This document shows, piece by piece, positions 1 through 6,915 of a DNA stretch of 16,162 nucleotides; positions within the stretch are counted from its first letter, which is position 1; every line of letters begins with the position of its first letter. The stretch comes from Nitrospinota bacterium (lineage in GTDB: Bacteria; Nitrospirota; Thermodesulfovibrionia; Thermodesulfovibrionales; UBA1546). Under the pieces are notes generated by a model, which saw nothing but the letters and a program-made list of their open reading frames with translations, ran no database searches and was not told the origin of the DNA. The position numbers and the translations under genes are program-made. The stretch covers positions 1-16,162 of the forward strand of contig JAHILQ010000020.1 in assembly GCA_018896985.1 (NCBI GenBank). Reading direction: 5' to 3'.

Positions 1-774
1 GGAATTTGGATCATAGGCAGGCCTGTTTGCAAATGCCAATATCTCGCCTGTGAATGGATCCATCATTATTATGGTTGCGACAGACGCCCGCCATTGCGCC
101 ATTGCATTATCAAGCTCTTTCTCGACTATATACTGAAGCCCTTCATCTATTGTCAAAAACACATTATTGCCTTTTGACTCTATATCCACGCCTGCAGAAA
201 GCGTCCTTCCTCTTGCATCCCTCGTAACAAGGATCTTTCCTCCTGGCGTCTTTAAGAATTTATTGTATTTAAGTTCAACGCCTTCCAGAGCCTGATTATC
301 AATGCCGACAGCGCCGATAACGTGAGAGGCAAGCTTGCCTTTCGGATAAAATCTCTTTGCGTCAGGCACAAAACCCAGTCCTTTTATGTCCATCTTTTTT
401 ATCTTCTCCGCTGTTTCAGTATTAAGCTTTCTTTCCACCCAGACAAACCTACCCCTGGAAGAAAATTTTGCAAGCATCGCCTCGGGCTTTTTCCCTATAA
501 CTCCTGAAATATCATAAGCCGCAGTCTGAGGAGAGACCATGGCTGCAGGGTCGCAAAACAATGACTCTGCTTCAAGATTCACACCAAGTTCCCTTCCCTT
601 TCTGTCAAATATGAATCCGCGCCTTACCTGTATATCCTCCTGCTTGACCTGCTGTATCCTTGCCCTCTCGGAAAACCTGCCGTGGTTAAGTACCATCAAA
701 TCCACAAGACGCAAAAATACCGCAACAAAACCAAAGATTATTACAGTGTTAAGAATTATCGCTCTCTTCCTCAT
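1..774 (-). CDS. ftsI: FtsI/PBP3-type peptidoglycan transpeptidase, N-terminal 258 residues (runs off left edge)
   Basis: Septal class B penicillin-binding protein that cross-links peptidoglycan at the division site. The visible part starts at ATG 774 (MRKRAIILN...), has one membrane anchor at about residues 5-25, then the PBP dimerisation/pedestal region with RRGFIFDRKGREL near residues 52-64, a VERKLN stretch, and the entry to the transpeptidase domain with ATIIMMDPFTGEILAFANRP and PAYDPN at the very edge. The catalytic SxxK, SxN and KTG motifs would lie beyond the window, so activity cannot be judged. The reading frame is open to base 1. A GGGG run 5 nt upstream of the ATG can serve as a ribosome binding site. 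It is the fourth gene of the mraZ-rsmH-ftsL-ftsI order, which is the standard dcw arrangement and supports ftsI over other class B PBPs. Confidence 0.93.
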   Translation of the reverse strand, partial: MRKRAIILNTVIIFGFVAVFLRLVDLMVLNHGRFSERARIQQVKQEDIQVRRGFIFDRKGRELGVNLEAESLFCDPAAMVSPQTAAYDISGVIGKKPEAMLAKFSSRGRFVWVERKLNTETAEKIKKMDIKGLGFVPDAKRFYPKGKLASHVIGAVGIDNQALEGVELKYNKFLKTPGGKILVTRDARGRTLSAGVDIESKGNNVFLTIDEGLQYIVEKELDNAMAQWRASVATIIMMDPFTGEILAFANRPAYDPNS

Positions 775-784
775 TCATACCCCA

Positions 785-828
785 AATCCCCCTCACCCCC
801 CTTTGCTAAAGGGGGGTGAGGGGGGATT
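785..828. repeat. GC-rich palindromic repeat between ftsL and ftsI
   Basis: A near-perfect inverted repeat of about 20 bp per arm (785-804 and 808-828, loop GCT), built from C-runs and G-runs (AATCCCCCTCACCCCCCTTT against its complement, with one extra G). It fills most of the 76-nt gap between the ftsL stop and the ftsI start. The right arm (GGGTGAGGGGGGATT) recurs exactly at 14203-14217, so it belongs to a dispersed repeat family in this genome. There is no T-tract, so it is not a classical terminator, but in the mRNA it would be a very stable hairpin just ahead of ftsI. Confidence 0.85.
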
Positions 829-850
829 AATCTCCATTCTTGCTTACAGA

Positions 851-1198
851 CTACGGTACTGATAAATGCCGCCCCTCCAAAGATGCCTTGAATGGGGTGT
901 TCTTCCCATCCTTTTTTACATAAACTACTTTTATTCTGTCAGGGAAAACCAAAGCGAGTTTTCCACTGCCCTTGCTTTTAACGCTCTGAATGGACAGAAG
1001 GCTTGCCTTCTCTGCCATAAGTGTCTTTCTCTCTCTGAGTGTTTCCACCCTTTTATGGTCAAGCGCGGCAATACCGTATTCTGCTGTCCTTACACTTGAC
1101 CTCAGCCATACAATTGAGAAGATGCCGAACAAAATAAGCGCTACGGACAGAGGGACCAGGAAGAAAGAAAAAATACCGCTTCGGTTCACATGAGTCAT
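851..1198 (-). CDS. ftsL: FtsL-like septal membrane protein
   Basis: Small bitopic division protein that, with FtsB/FtsQ, recruits and activates the septal synthase FtsW-FtsI. The 115-aa product has a short basic N-terminus, one transmembrane helix at about residues 9-30 (FSFFLVPLSVALILFGIFSI), then a charged, probably coiled-coil stretch (about 35-68, DHKRVETLRERKTLMAEKASL) and a periplasmic tail. FtsL proteins share little sequence, so the call rests on size, topology and position between rsmH and ftsI. ATG 1198 overlaps the rsmH stop by four bases (ATGA), implying translational coupling. Confidence 0.8.
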   Translation of the reverse strand: MTHVNRSGIFSFFLVPLSVALILFGIFSIVWLRSSVRTAEYGIAALDHKRVETLRERKTLMAEKASLLSIQSVKSKGSGKLALVFPDRIKVVYVKKDGKNTPFKASLEGRHLSVP

Positions 1199-2067
1199 AT
1201 TTTTTCCGCTCCTCTTAATTTTGCGCTCCTCGCAGACGGATTGAATCTAACCTCTTCGTCTGAAGGGGCAATAGGTTTTTTGGTTAATATCCTTAATACC
1301 CCCTGCCTCTGTTCATCCCTTATAAAGTTCTTTACTATCCTGTCCTCAAGCGAATGATATGAGATAACACACAGTCTGCCTCCGCTCTTAAGAATGCCTG
1401 GCGCCTCATTAAGCCCTTTTCTGAGTTCATTGAGTTCATCATTTACAGCAATCCTCAATGCCTGAAATGTCTTTGTTGCAGGATAATGTTTGCCTCTTTT
1501 CTTATAAACCCTGTAAACAATATCTGATAATTCAGCGCAGGTATCTATTTTCTTTTTGCCCCTGTAATCAATGACTGCCCTTGCTATTTTCCGTGAGAGT
1601 TTTTCTTCGCCGTACTCCCACAAAATCCTGCTTATCTCTTTTTCAGGATATTTATTAACAATGTACGCTGCTGTAATTTCCTGTTCCCTGTCCATTCTCA
1701 TATCCAAAGGCTCTTCTGAAAAAAAACTGAAACCTCTTTCAGCTGTCTTGAGATGAAACATGGATGTGCCGAGGTCAAATGAAACCCCGTCCGCTTCTGA
1801 AATGCCTGTTTCGGCAGCCAGCTTGCTGATATCGGAAAATTTCCCCTTCTTCAAGGTAAGCCTGTTATCGGGAATTCTTTTCATTGCCATATCCAGAGTC
1901 TCTTCATCCCTGTCAATGCCGAGAAGCCTTCCATGGCCGATATGCCTGAGTATTTCTTCTGCGTGACCGCCAAGCCCGACTGTTGCATCAACATATACCC
2001 CCCCGAACATTGGTTTCAGCAACATAATCACCTCCCTTAACATCACCGGGAGATGAATAACCTTCAC
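1195..2067 (-). CDS. rsmH: 16S rRNA (cytosine1402-N4)-methyltransferase RsmH (MraW)
   Basis: S-adenosylmethionine-dependent methyltransferase that modifies C1402 in the ribosomal P site. The 290-aa length is normal. The N-terminus HLPVMLREV, the SAM-binding loop VDATVGLGGHAEEIL (about residues 26-40), the FDLGTSMFHL stretch (about 97-106), the family motif PLDMRMD (about 119-125) and the C-terminal motif VISYHSLEDRIVKNF (about 234-248) are all present. The start is GTG 2067, preceded by GAGG about 9 nt upstream. It lies 12 nt after mraZ and overlaps ftsL by 4 nt, so it is a member of the dcw operon. Confidence 0.96.
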   Translation of the reverse strand: MKVIHLPVMLREVIMLLKPMFGGVYVDATVGLGGHAEEILRHIGHGRLLGIDRDEETLDMAMKRIPDNRLTLKKGKFSDISKLAAETGISEADGVSFDLGTSMFHLKTAERGFSFFSEEPLDMRMDREQEITAAYIVNKYPEKEISRILWEYGEEKLSRKIARAVIDYRGKKKIDTCAELSDIVYRVYKKRGKHYPATKTFQALRIAVNDELNELRKGLNEAPGILKSGGRLCVISYHSLEDRIVKNFIRDEQRQGVLRILTKKPIAPSDEEVRFNPSARSAKLRGAEKI

Positions 2068-2079
2068 AGTTCACCGCCT

Positions 2080-2532
2080 CTAAAGACCGTAGCTTACAAG
2101 TCTTTGTTCAACAGCCTTTTTGTCTATCTTCGCAGGGTCAACCATCGCATCCCATTCTTTTCTGTCCCAGAGTTCTATCTTGTCTATTTGTCCGACAACA
2201 ACTATCTCTCCGTTTATGCCTGAGTCCTCTCTGTGAGCAACAGGAATAAGCACTCTCCCCTGCTTATCCAGTTCAATCTCAACAGCGGATGCAATAACCT
2301 TCCTCATGAAAAACTTTACTGCCTCATCCATCTTTGGCATTGCCCTCACCCTTTCTTCAAGCCTGTTCCATTCCTCTTGCGGATATAAATGAAGGCACTT
2401 ATCAAACGCAGCATTGACGATGTAAAGTTTCCGGCTGTAATTAGCGGAAATAATTTCCCTAAAAGGCGCAGGTATAATGATTCTGCCCTTTGAGTCTACT
2501 GAATAGTAATATTTTCCTGAAAAAGAAGGCAT
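2080..2532 (-). CDS. mraZ: Transcriptional regulator MraZ
   Basis: Ring-forming AbrB/SpoVT-fold DNA-binding protein that represses its own dcw operon. Two family motifs are visible: SVDSKGRIIIPAPFRE near the N-terminus and ELDKQGRVLIPVAHRE in the second half, each with the DxxGR core. The frame opens earlier at GTG 2553, but the 150-aa start at ATG 2532 (MPSFSGKYYYSVDSKGR) is preferred: it matches the family N-terminus, has GGAGGG just upstream, and the longer start would fall inside the operator and only about 5 nt after the predicted transcription start. First gene of the dcw cluster. Confidence 0.93.
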   Translation of the reverse strand: MPSFSGKYYYSVDSKGRIIIPAPFREIISANYSRKLYIVNAAFDKCLHLYPQEEWNRLEERVRAMPKMDEAVKFFMRKVIASAVEIELDKQGRVLIPVAHREDSGINGEIVVVGQIDKIELWDRKEWDAMVDPAKIDKKAVEQRLVSYGL

Positions 2533-2538
2533 CTTCCC

Positions 2539-2563
2539 TCCACCTTCTACCACTTTTTACCAC
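2539..2563 (-). promoter_or_regulatory. MraZ operator: three GTGG(T/A) repeats at 10-bp period
   Basis: Read on the minus strand, GTGGT at 2563-2559, GTGGT at 2553-2549 and GTGGA at 2543-2539 are phased by exactly 10 bp. MraZ in other bacteria is known to bind tandem TGG-type repeats separated by 5-bp spacers in its own promoter, and this matches that architecture. The array spans the predicted transcription start and the leader, so bound MraZ would block initiation or clearance. Confidence 0.85.
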
Positions 2564-2564
2564 T

Positions 2565-2593
2565 AATATAGGGGTTAAGGGGGGACTTGTCAA
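2565..2593 (-). promoter_or_regulatory. Sigma70-type promoter of the dcw operon
   Basis: TTGACA at 2593-2588, a 17-bp spacer, and TATATT at 2570-2565, on the minus strand. The transcription start would be near 2558, inside the MraZ repeat array, giving a leader of about 26 nt to ATG 2532. Confidence 0.85.
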
Positions 2594-2785
2594 GAAAAAA
2601 ATTAATAAAATTAAGGGGTGTCTATATTTTGTGCCTGTGGAGGACAGCTACCACTATATAGTGTTGTGAGAGGATTATTGTTAAATGAAAATTTTTTATT
2701 GCCGTCCTGAATTTATATTAGAATGCTCATTTTTAAGATTGCTGAAATAAGTTCCTCAAGGCATTTTCATAGATTGACGGCAGTG
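2594..2785. other. Gene-free stretch between the dcw promoter and the island edge
   Basis: No convincing coding region on either strand. It is AT-rich with several stops in all frames. The phrase GGGGTGTCTATATTTTGTGC near 2615-2634 looks like it could be an IS terminus, but no partner repeat was found. It leads into repeat copy 1. Confidence 0.4.
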
Positions 2786-2786
2786 G

Positions 2787-2900
2787 GGGGTAAATCATAT
2801 GACCCTTTTTGATAAACTCCAGAAAGTTACTCTCCTCGGCGAGTCATGAACCGAATTAGTGAGATAGTACAACCGTACACATTTCCGTTCCTTTTAAGGA
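2787..2900. repeat. Flanking direct repeat, copy 1 (degenerate coding remnant)
   Basis: Aligns with 3597-3689. Shared blocks are TAAA..TATGA, CCTTTT.GATAAACT, AAAGTTAC, CCGAATTAGTGAG, ACAACCGT and CTTTTAAGGA/TTTCTTAAGGA. Copy 1 carries 20 extra bases (about 2831-2850) that are absent from copy 2. Read on the plus strand it gives WGVNHMTLFDKLQKVT before stops intervene, parallel to GGVNYETPFDKLEKVTELV in copy 2. The repeat reaches into the 3' end of the PIN toxin gene. Confidence 0.7.
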
Positions 2901-3325
2901 GTCAGAATCAAAAGACCTTCAGTCTCAGCAATTTTGCATAGCCTCTGGTCAGATGAAACAAATGTAACATCATCCTGCTGTAAATTCAAAGCTAATGCCA
3001 GTTGAATACTGTCAATCGGCTTCATATATCGTTTCAAGATAAGGCTTTCGGCGTTTACGATATCGTCAGCAGTTACATCCAGAATTGTAATTCCGAGACT
3101 GGTAATATCCTGATAAAAAAATGCACGCTGCTGCAAAAACTGTTCTTCAGTAGTAATCTTATCTATCTCGAAAAGCCTTCTCAGGTTGGAAACGATTTCA
3201 ATAATACTTATAGAGGAGATATATACCGGCTGATTGGACTCTTCAAGTATCTTACAGACAAGGTCTGTTCCATGCTCAGGCTGGTATCTCTTGAAGAGTG
3301 CACTCGTATCTATGAAAAATGGCAT
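2894..3325 (-). CDS. PIN-domain ribonuclease toxin (VapC-like)
   Basis: Metal-dependent single-strand RNase of the PIN fold, typical of type II toxin-antitoxin pairs. The four acidic active-site residues are all present. Counted from the codon before the ATG they are D7 (FIDTSAL), E44 (SIIEIVSNL), D106 (PIDSIQLALA) and D127 (VSSDQRL), so the protein should be active. From ATG 3325 it has 143 residues (MPFFIDTSALFKRY), normal for VapC; a TTG directly before it could add one residue. It follows the small antitoxin gene by 3 nt. The last codons lie in the flanking repeat, so the C-terminus (LLILTP) may have been reshaped by the rearrangement. The exact VapC subfamily is not recognised. Confidence 0.9.
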   Translation of the reverse strand: MPFFIDTSALFKRYQPEHGTDLVCKILEESNQPVYISSISIIEIVSNLRRLFEIDKITTEEQFLQQRAFFYQDITSLGITILDVTADDIVNAESLILKRYMKPIDSIQLALALNLQQDDVTFVSSDQRLCKIAETEGLLILTP

Positions 3326-3328
3326 CAA

Positions 3329-3502
3329 CTATTGCTTTTCCCTCTCTTCAACAACCCTCGTGGAAAGAGAAACACCGATGCCTGCTAAGCTTTTCTGAAT
3401 GTCCTTTAGCGAAACATTTACATGTCCCTGCTTTCTCATATGGCGGTGCATCTTTAAGCTTACATGTGCGTGACCTGCGACTTTTGCAAGGGTTTTTGCC
3501 AT
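3329..3502 (-). CDS. Small antitoxin-like protein preceding the PIN toxin (57 aa)
   Basis: Short gene from ATG 3502 to TAG 3331-3329, product starting MAKTLAKVAGHAHVSLK and ending STRVVEEREKQ. It has a strong ribosome binding site (AAGGAGG, 7 nt before the ATG) and its stop lies 3 nt before the toxin ATG, the usual antitoxin-then-toxin order. The first half is basic and rich in His/Lys (MHRHMRKQGHVNV). The second half resembles the short helical toxin-wrapping tail of VapB antitoxins. I do not recognise the family and no clear AbrB or ribbon-helix-helix motif is visible; the antitoxin role is inferred from position and size. Confidence 0.75.
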   Translation of the reverse strand: MAKTLAKVAGHAHVSLKMHRHMRKQGHVNVSLKDIQKSLAGIGVSLSTRVVEEREKQ

Positions 3503-3526
3503 TTTATACCTCCTTGTTACAGCTAA

Positions 3527-3556
3527 AGTTTATCAAGAAGGAAAGCTAAAGGTCAA
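3527..3556 (-). promoter_or_regulatory. Candidate promoter of the toxin-antitoxin pair
   Basis: TTGACC at 3556-3551 and TAAACT at 3532-3527 on the minus strand with an 18-bp spacer. The predicted start near 3520 leaves a leader of about 18 nt that contains the AAGGAGG of the antitoxin gene. Confidence 0.45.
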
Positions 3557-3593
3557 GAACAACTGCTTTACAAACAAAAACGGGTTAGGATAT

Positions 3594-3689
3594 GGAGGCG
3601 TAAACTATGAAACACCTTTTGATAAACTTGAAAAAGTTACCGAATTAGTGAGCGAGAACAACCGTCCCCTTTTCCTCTTTCTTAAGGAA
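3594..3689. repeat. Flanking direct repeat, copy 2 (degenerate coding remnant)
   Basis: Partner of 2787-2900. On the plus strand it reads GLGYGGVNYETPFDKLEKV followed by TELVSENNRPLF, open for about 30 codons but with no start or upstream gene. The pattern GLGY..TP..K resembles the C-terminal tails of DDE/rve-type transposases; that resemblance is an inference from motif shape only. The two copies bracket the toxin-antitoxin pair, and copy 2 overlaps the stop codon of the 174-aa gene. Confidence 0.65.
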
Positions 3690-4206
3690 GAAATAATTTA
3701 CGTCGTGATGTAGTAATCGTATTACATTGGCCTAAAAGTGTAAGTAAAACTGAAAACCTCTCCAATGGCACTGGCTGATCTAAAGCATTCCAGATAGCCT
3801 CACTCGTTGGAAGAATTACAGGATCAGATTGTAGCATATCTGCTTTAATTGTTTCAGACATCTTTTCTAATGTTATACCCGTATTTTTTAAAAAAATAAG
3901 CACCTGTTTACTTAAAACTTTTTCAAACTTATCCTGATCGAGCAAATTGATGCCGATATCTGTTAATTTGCCCTTTTCATTAACTAATTCTAAATCTATG
4001 CACAAAGAGACAATCTTATGCACTGAATCAGTTGAACAATGTGGGACGCGTTTGCCCCGTTTCTTATCCATTATTGTATAGCTAAAATTAATTGGGCTTA
4101 GTGAAACAATATTTTCTTCCAGTTCCTGGAGACTCTTAGTTTTCCCTGATTTTGCAGAATCAAGCACTACCTGCACTTTCCTATATATACTTCTTTCACC
4201 TATCAT
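3682..4206 (-). CDS. Winged-helix-like protein of the SIR2/PRTase operon (174 aa)
   Basis: No firm family match. The central part (about residues 57-90, STDSVHKIVSLCIDLELVNE then GKLTDIGINLL) has the helix-helix-wing feel of a winged helix in which a short charged turn separates a recognition helix from a TD.G wing. The C-terminal part (LPTSEAIWNALDQPVPLERF, then LLTLLGQ and RRKLFLP) looks like a second small helical domain. It is the last gene of the operon, 22 nt after the 408-aa gene, with GGGGG about 8 nt before ATG 4206. wHTH proteins have been described as partners of PRTase-like conflict effectors, which fits, but this link is recalled and not tested. Its stop lies in flanking repeat copy 2. 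Confidence 0.6.
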   Translation of the reverse strand: MIGERSIYRKVQVVLDSAKSGKTKSLQELEENIVSLSPINFSYTIMDKKRGKRVPHCSTDSVHKIVSLCIDLELVNEKGKLTDIGINLLDQDKFEKVLSKQVLIFLKNTGITLEKMSETIKADMLQSDPVILPTSEAIWNALDQPVPLERFSVLLTLLGQCNTITTSRRKLFLP

Positions 4207-4228
4207 ATTAGACCCCCATTCTCTCCAA

Positions 4229-5455
4229 CTATAATTGTTTCTTGATATTTTCCCAACTCATCGAGTCTAACAATTCCAGCTTTATATCTTTCAAGTTTTG
4301 GAATGTTTCTTCAAAATTTTTTCTTTGTGTTAGATAAACTTCAATAGATTGCGTATTCATATTTTTAAATAACTTAGGCTGTAAAGGATTTTTCATTAAA
4401 TCACGTATCTCACTAATACCTTCCAATCCTTCTGTAATGATTGAATCTTGATGCTTAGAAAAAACAATAGGCCTTGAGGGTTCAAAAATTTGCTTGCATA
4501 AAGAAAATGCTCTCAATATTTTTGAAAAACTCATGGCTTTTTGTGCATCAATACTTAAGTCATGCACCTTCGTAGCATCCCATATTGACGGTGCTTTTTT
4601 TTGCTTTTTTATAAATGCTTTTAAGATAAGACCCTCTCTCTCTACTATATGTTTATCAAAACGGTTCCAAGCTTCATTGTAAGCTTTCATATTAGTCTTA
4701 GACTTTCTTACTGCTTCATCAGCATATTCAAATGCCTCAATAGAGTACCAGAAAGCATTTCTTCCCTTATCGTCAATAATACGCGAACCAGCTATTAAAT
4801 CAATAGCATAATTTATGAACTTCTTCCAATGATCAAGTTCAAAAATAATTGCTCCTGCTGTTTGGTCGGCATTCTCATGAGTTCCAAGAGCACGTATTTC
4901 TTCTTCGTTGAGGTGGCGAAGGATTTCAGCAAGTTCATCTATAATTATACGCTCCGAGTCATTAAATATATTTGATCGTTCAAGAATGCCTGATTTTGTA
5001 GTTGGAGTTAGTCCTGTAGTAAAAACTGTTTTTTCATGTGTGATCTCATCTTTATTTTCCTCTGGTGGCTTAACTACAATATCTTGCTGTATTCCTAACT
5101 TTTGATGGAGATAAAGAATTTCACCAATATATTTTAGTTTTCCCTCGTCATGCGTGAGCATCCCGTGACCAGGGCCATGTTTTCCTGGAAATAATCTGTG
5201 GGGGACAAGAAAAGACACTGGTGTTGATAATTCCCCTCCGGTGGTACTTTCCCCTGAATTTTTAGCTAAAGCATTCCACAATCTTGACGATAAAGTAATC
5301 AGCTTATCGAAAGGTATTGAACTCATTGCTCTTGTAGCATCCGTATGTGTACACCAAGGATACAAAAGCACGCCGAACAGTCTGTGAGCTTTGGCATAAT
5401 TCATACCTATAGCTCCTGGAGCCATAGATTCGTTCGGTATTATTGAGTCAGTCAA
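4229..5455 (-). CDS. Uncharacterised 408-aa protein of the SIR2/PRTase operon
   Basis: I do not recognise this family. The N-terminal third holds aromatic and His-rich stretches (RLFGVLLYPWCTHTDATRAM near residues 25-44, VPHRLFPGKHGPGHGMLTHD near 84-103) that could bind metal or nucleotide. The middle and end are mostly charged helices (IIDELAEILRHLNEEEIRAL; WNRFDKHIVEREG). No signal peptide or membrane segment is seen, so it is probably cytosolic. The start is TTG 5455, overlapping the upstream stop as TTGA, with GAGGGG 6 nt before it; the tight coupling suggests a subunit made in step with the PRTase-like protein. The HGPGHG motif is the best handle for a search. Confidence 0.75.
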   Translation of the reverse strand: MTDSIIPNESMAPGAIGMNYAKAHRLFGVLLYPWCTHTDATRAMSSIPFDKLITLSSRLWNALAKNSGESTTGGELSTPVSFLVPHRLFPGKHGPGHGMLTHDEGKLKYIGEILYLHQKLGIQQDIVVKPPEENKDEITHEKTVFTTGLTPTTKSGILERSNIFNDSERIIIDELAEILRHLNEEEIRALGTHENADQTAGAIIFELDHWKKFINYAIDLIAGSRIIDDKGRNAFWYSIEAFEYADEAVRKSKTNMKAYNEAWNRFDKHIVEREGLILKAFIKKQKKAPSIWDATKVHDLSIDAQKAMSFSKILRAFSLCKQIFEPSRPIVFSKHQDSIITEGLEGISEIRDLMKNPLQPKLFKNMNTQSIEVYLTQRKNFEETFQNLKDIKLELLDSMSWENIKKQL

Positions 5456-6915
5456 GAAACCCCCTCAGGAAGACCATATAGTTCTGTATAACGTCTTATT
5501 TTTGAGCTCACAATCTCACCGTCAGGTTCGAACGTTCTTGTTAATCTAGAAATCCCATCCCTATAATTAACAGGTTCCACATGGGTGACAAAATATGCCT
5601 CATCTATCAATCTGTCAAGTGCTATGCTTATCTCAATAGTGCTTAAATTAAGTTTTCTTTTCCCCTGATGCAATAGTTCTTCAGCAGTCATCCCATTGTA
5701 TGAAATAGTTTGTTCAGGAAAATTGTATTTCGTCAGAATCTCTTTATCATCAATAGCTTTTCGCGTGACTTGCGCTAACATTTTTGCATTTTCGTTTATT
5801 TTAATCTCATCTATTTTCTGCATCGTGCTTGCTTTTTGTTTCTTTAACCTAAGAGGCATAGATTTAATTCTGGCATTATTAGCGATAGTTAAAACATATT
5901 CTGTAAGTTTTTTTATATCTATGCTGGGGTACATTGCAAGTAAATGTTCCAAAGTATAACCGATATTAGAAATACTATTTATATTAACATTAGGAAGGTC
6001 AAGTTCAACTTTTGCAGGTCCCAAAGCAAGAACATGTGTCAAGACTTCTTCCAAAACAATTAATGAGGCCAACAAACCAACAGAATAGAATCGGCCCTTC
6101 TCATGATCAAGTTCTTTCCCAAATATTTCTTTTACATCATTTTCAAATTCAAAATTATCGTCAAACGTGATAGGAACCGAAGGATAACATATTGGAATAA
6201 TAGCAAATTCATTTTTTGTCCTTTGTATTACTCTACACTTCTTAACAATATCTTTTAAGAGGGTATTTGGAGGAAGAAATTTATGAGCAGTCAAATCACA
6301 ACTACCCTCGTGTATTGAAACGGTTAGATTTAGCCGATTGTCTGAAGACCTAAAATCAGCTATCGAACCACATGCTGAAAAAGCCTCAAAAAACTGTCGT
6401 AAATCACACTTTGTTTTTGCCCTCACTTCAATATGTTCAGTATCTAATAGCAGTGAGCCATGCCTTTGCAGCATATCTACTATAGATTCACGAAGTTTTT
6501 CGTAAGATTCGGTATCAAGCTCATTATAGAACCAGCGATCTGGCAGCCGGTCTTTCGGGCATTGTTCATGGACAGCAAATGCGGCAGTGACTATATTATC
6601 TTCTATGGTATGCCAGATTGCTTTTTTCTTCAGATAATGCATTACTTCCTTCCATAAATGATCACCTGTGTGAAGCATATCATCAAATACAAGTATTCTT
6701 CGCCCTGAGAGAACATCGTCTGGTGTTCTATCAAGAGCATCAGAGGAAATTACATTTTTCCAAGACCATTCAAGCTTCTCTAAGGATTCCATTTCAGAAA
6801 GAGCCCTTATAACAGCAGTTCCCTTTCTTTCGACCGCAATTATGCAATCGATGTTGTAATCATTAATTAATTTTCTAATAAAATAGAGCAGTTCTCTTTC
6901 AATTTCTGCTTTCAT
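5452..6915 (-). CDS. PRTase-like protein with long C-terminal extension and winged-helix-like tail (487 aa)
   Basis: The first ~120 residues have a type I phosphoribosyltransferase layout: IIAVERKGTAVIRAL (about 25-39) in the place of the pyrophosphate loop, and RRILVFDDMLHTGDHLW (about 72-88) as the PRPP-binding loop, with the acidic pair D78-D79 and TG. About 300 residues of unknown fold follow, then a C-terminal segment (about 425-470, LSTIEISIALDRLIDEAYFV then SRLTRTFEPDGEI) that looks like a winged helix. PRTase-like domains have been described as conflict effectors (PRTase-CE), and this is my best guess; substrate unknown. ATG 6915 overlaps the SIR2 gene by 17 nt and has GGGAG about 8 nt upstream; its stop overlaps the next start. 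Presence beside a genuine PyrE argues against a biosynthetic role. Confidence 0.8.
   Translation of the reverse strand: MKAEIERELLYFIRKLINDYNIDCIIAVERKGTAVIRALSEMESLEKLEWSWKNVISSDALDRTPDDVLSGRRILVFDDMLHTGDHLWKEVMHYLKKKAIWHTIEDNIVTAAFAVHEQCPKDRLPDRWFYNELDTESYEKLRESIVDMLQRHGSLLLDTEHIEVRAKTKCDLRQFFEAFSACGSIADFRSSDNRLNLTVSIHEGSCDLTAHKFLPPNTLLKDIVKKCRVIQRTKNEFAIIPICYPSVPITFDDNFEFENDVKEIFGKELDHEKGRFYSVGLLASLIVLEEVLTHVLALGPAKVELDLPNVNINSISNIGYTLEHLLAMYPSIDIKKLTEYVLTIANNARIKSMPLRLKKQKASTMQKIDEIKINENAKMLAQVTRKAIDDKEILTKYNFPEQTISYNGMTAEELLHQGKRKLNLSTIEISIALDRLIDEAYFVTHVEPVNYRDGISRLTRTFEPDGEIVSSKIRRYTELYGLPEGVS

Noticed and set aside
322..862. Plus-strand open frames opposite ftsI
   Set aside because: They are antisense shadows of a clearly coding ftsI frame and the GC-rich repeat; no family resemblance.
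2533..2553. GTG start for mraZ seven codons upstream
   Set aside because: It lies inside the MraZ operator about 5 nt from the predicted transcription start; ATG 2532 fits the family.
2678..2750. Short plus-strand frame MKIFYCRPEFILECSFLRLLK
   Set aside because: Only 21 codons, no ribosome binding site or family resemblance; likely chance.
3002..3549. Plus-strand open frames over the toxin-antitoxin pair
   Set aside because: The minus strand holds a PIN domain with all catalytic acids and an antitoxin with a strong ribosome binding site; the plus frames are shadows.
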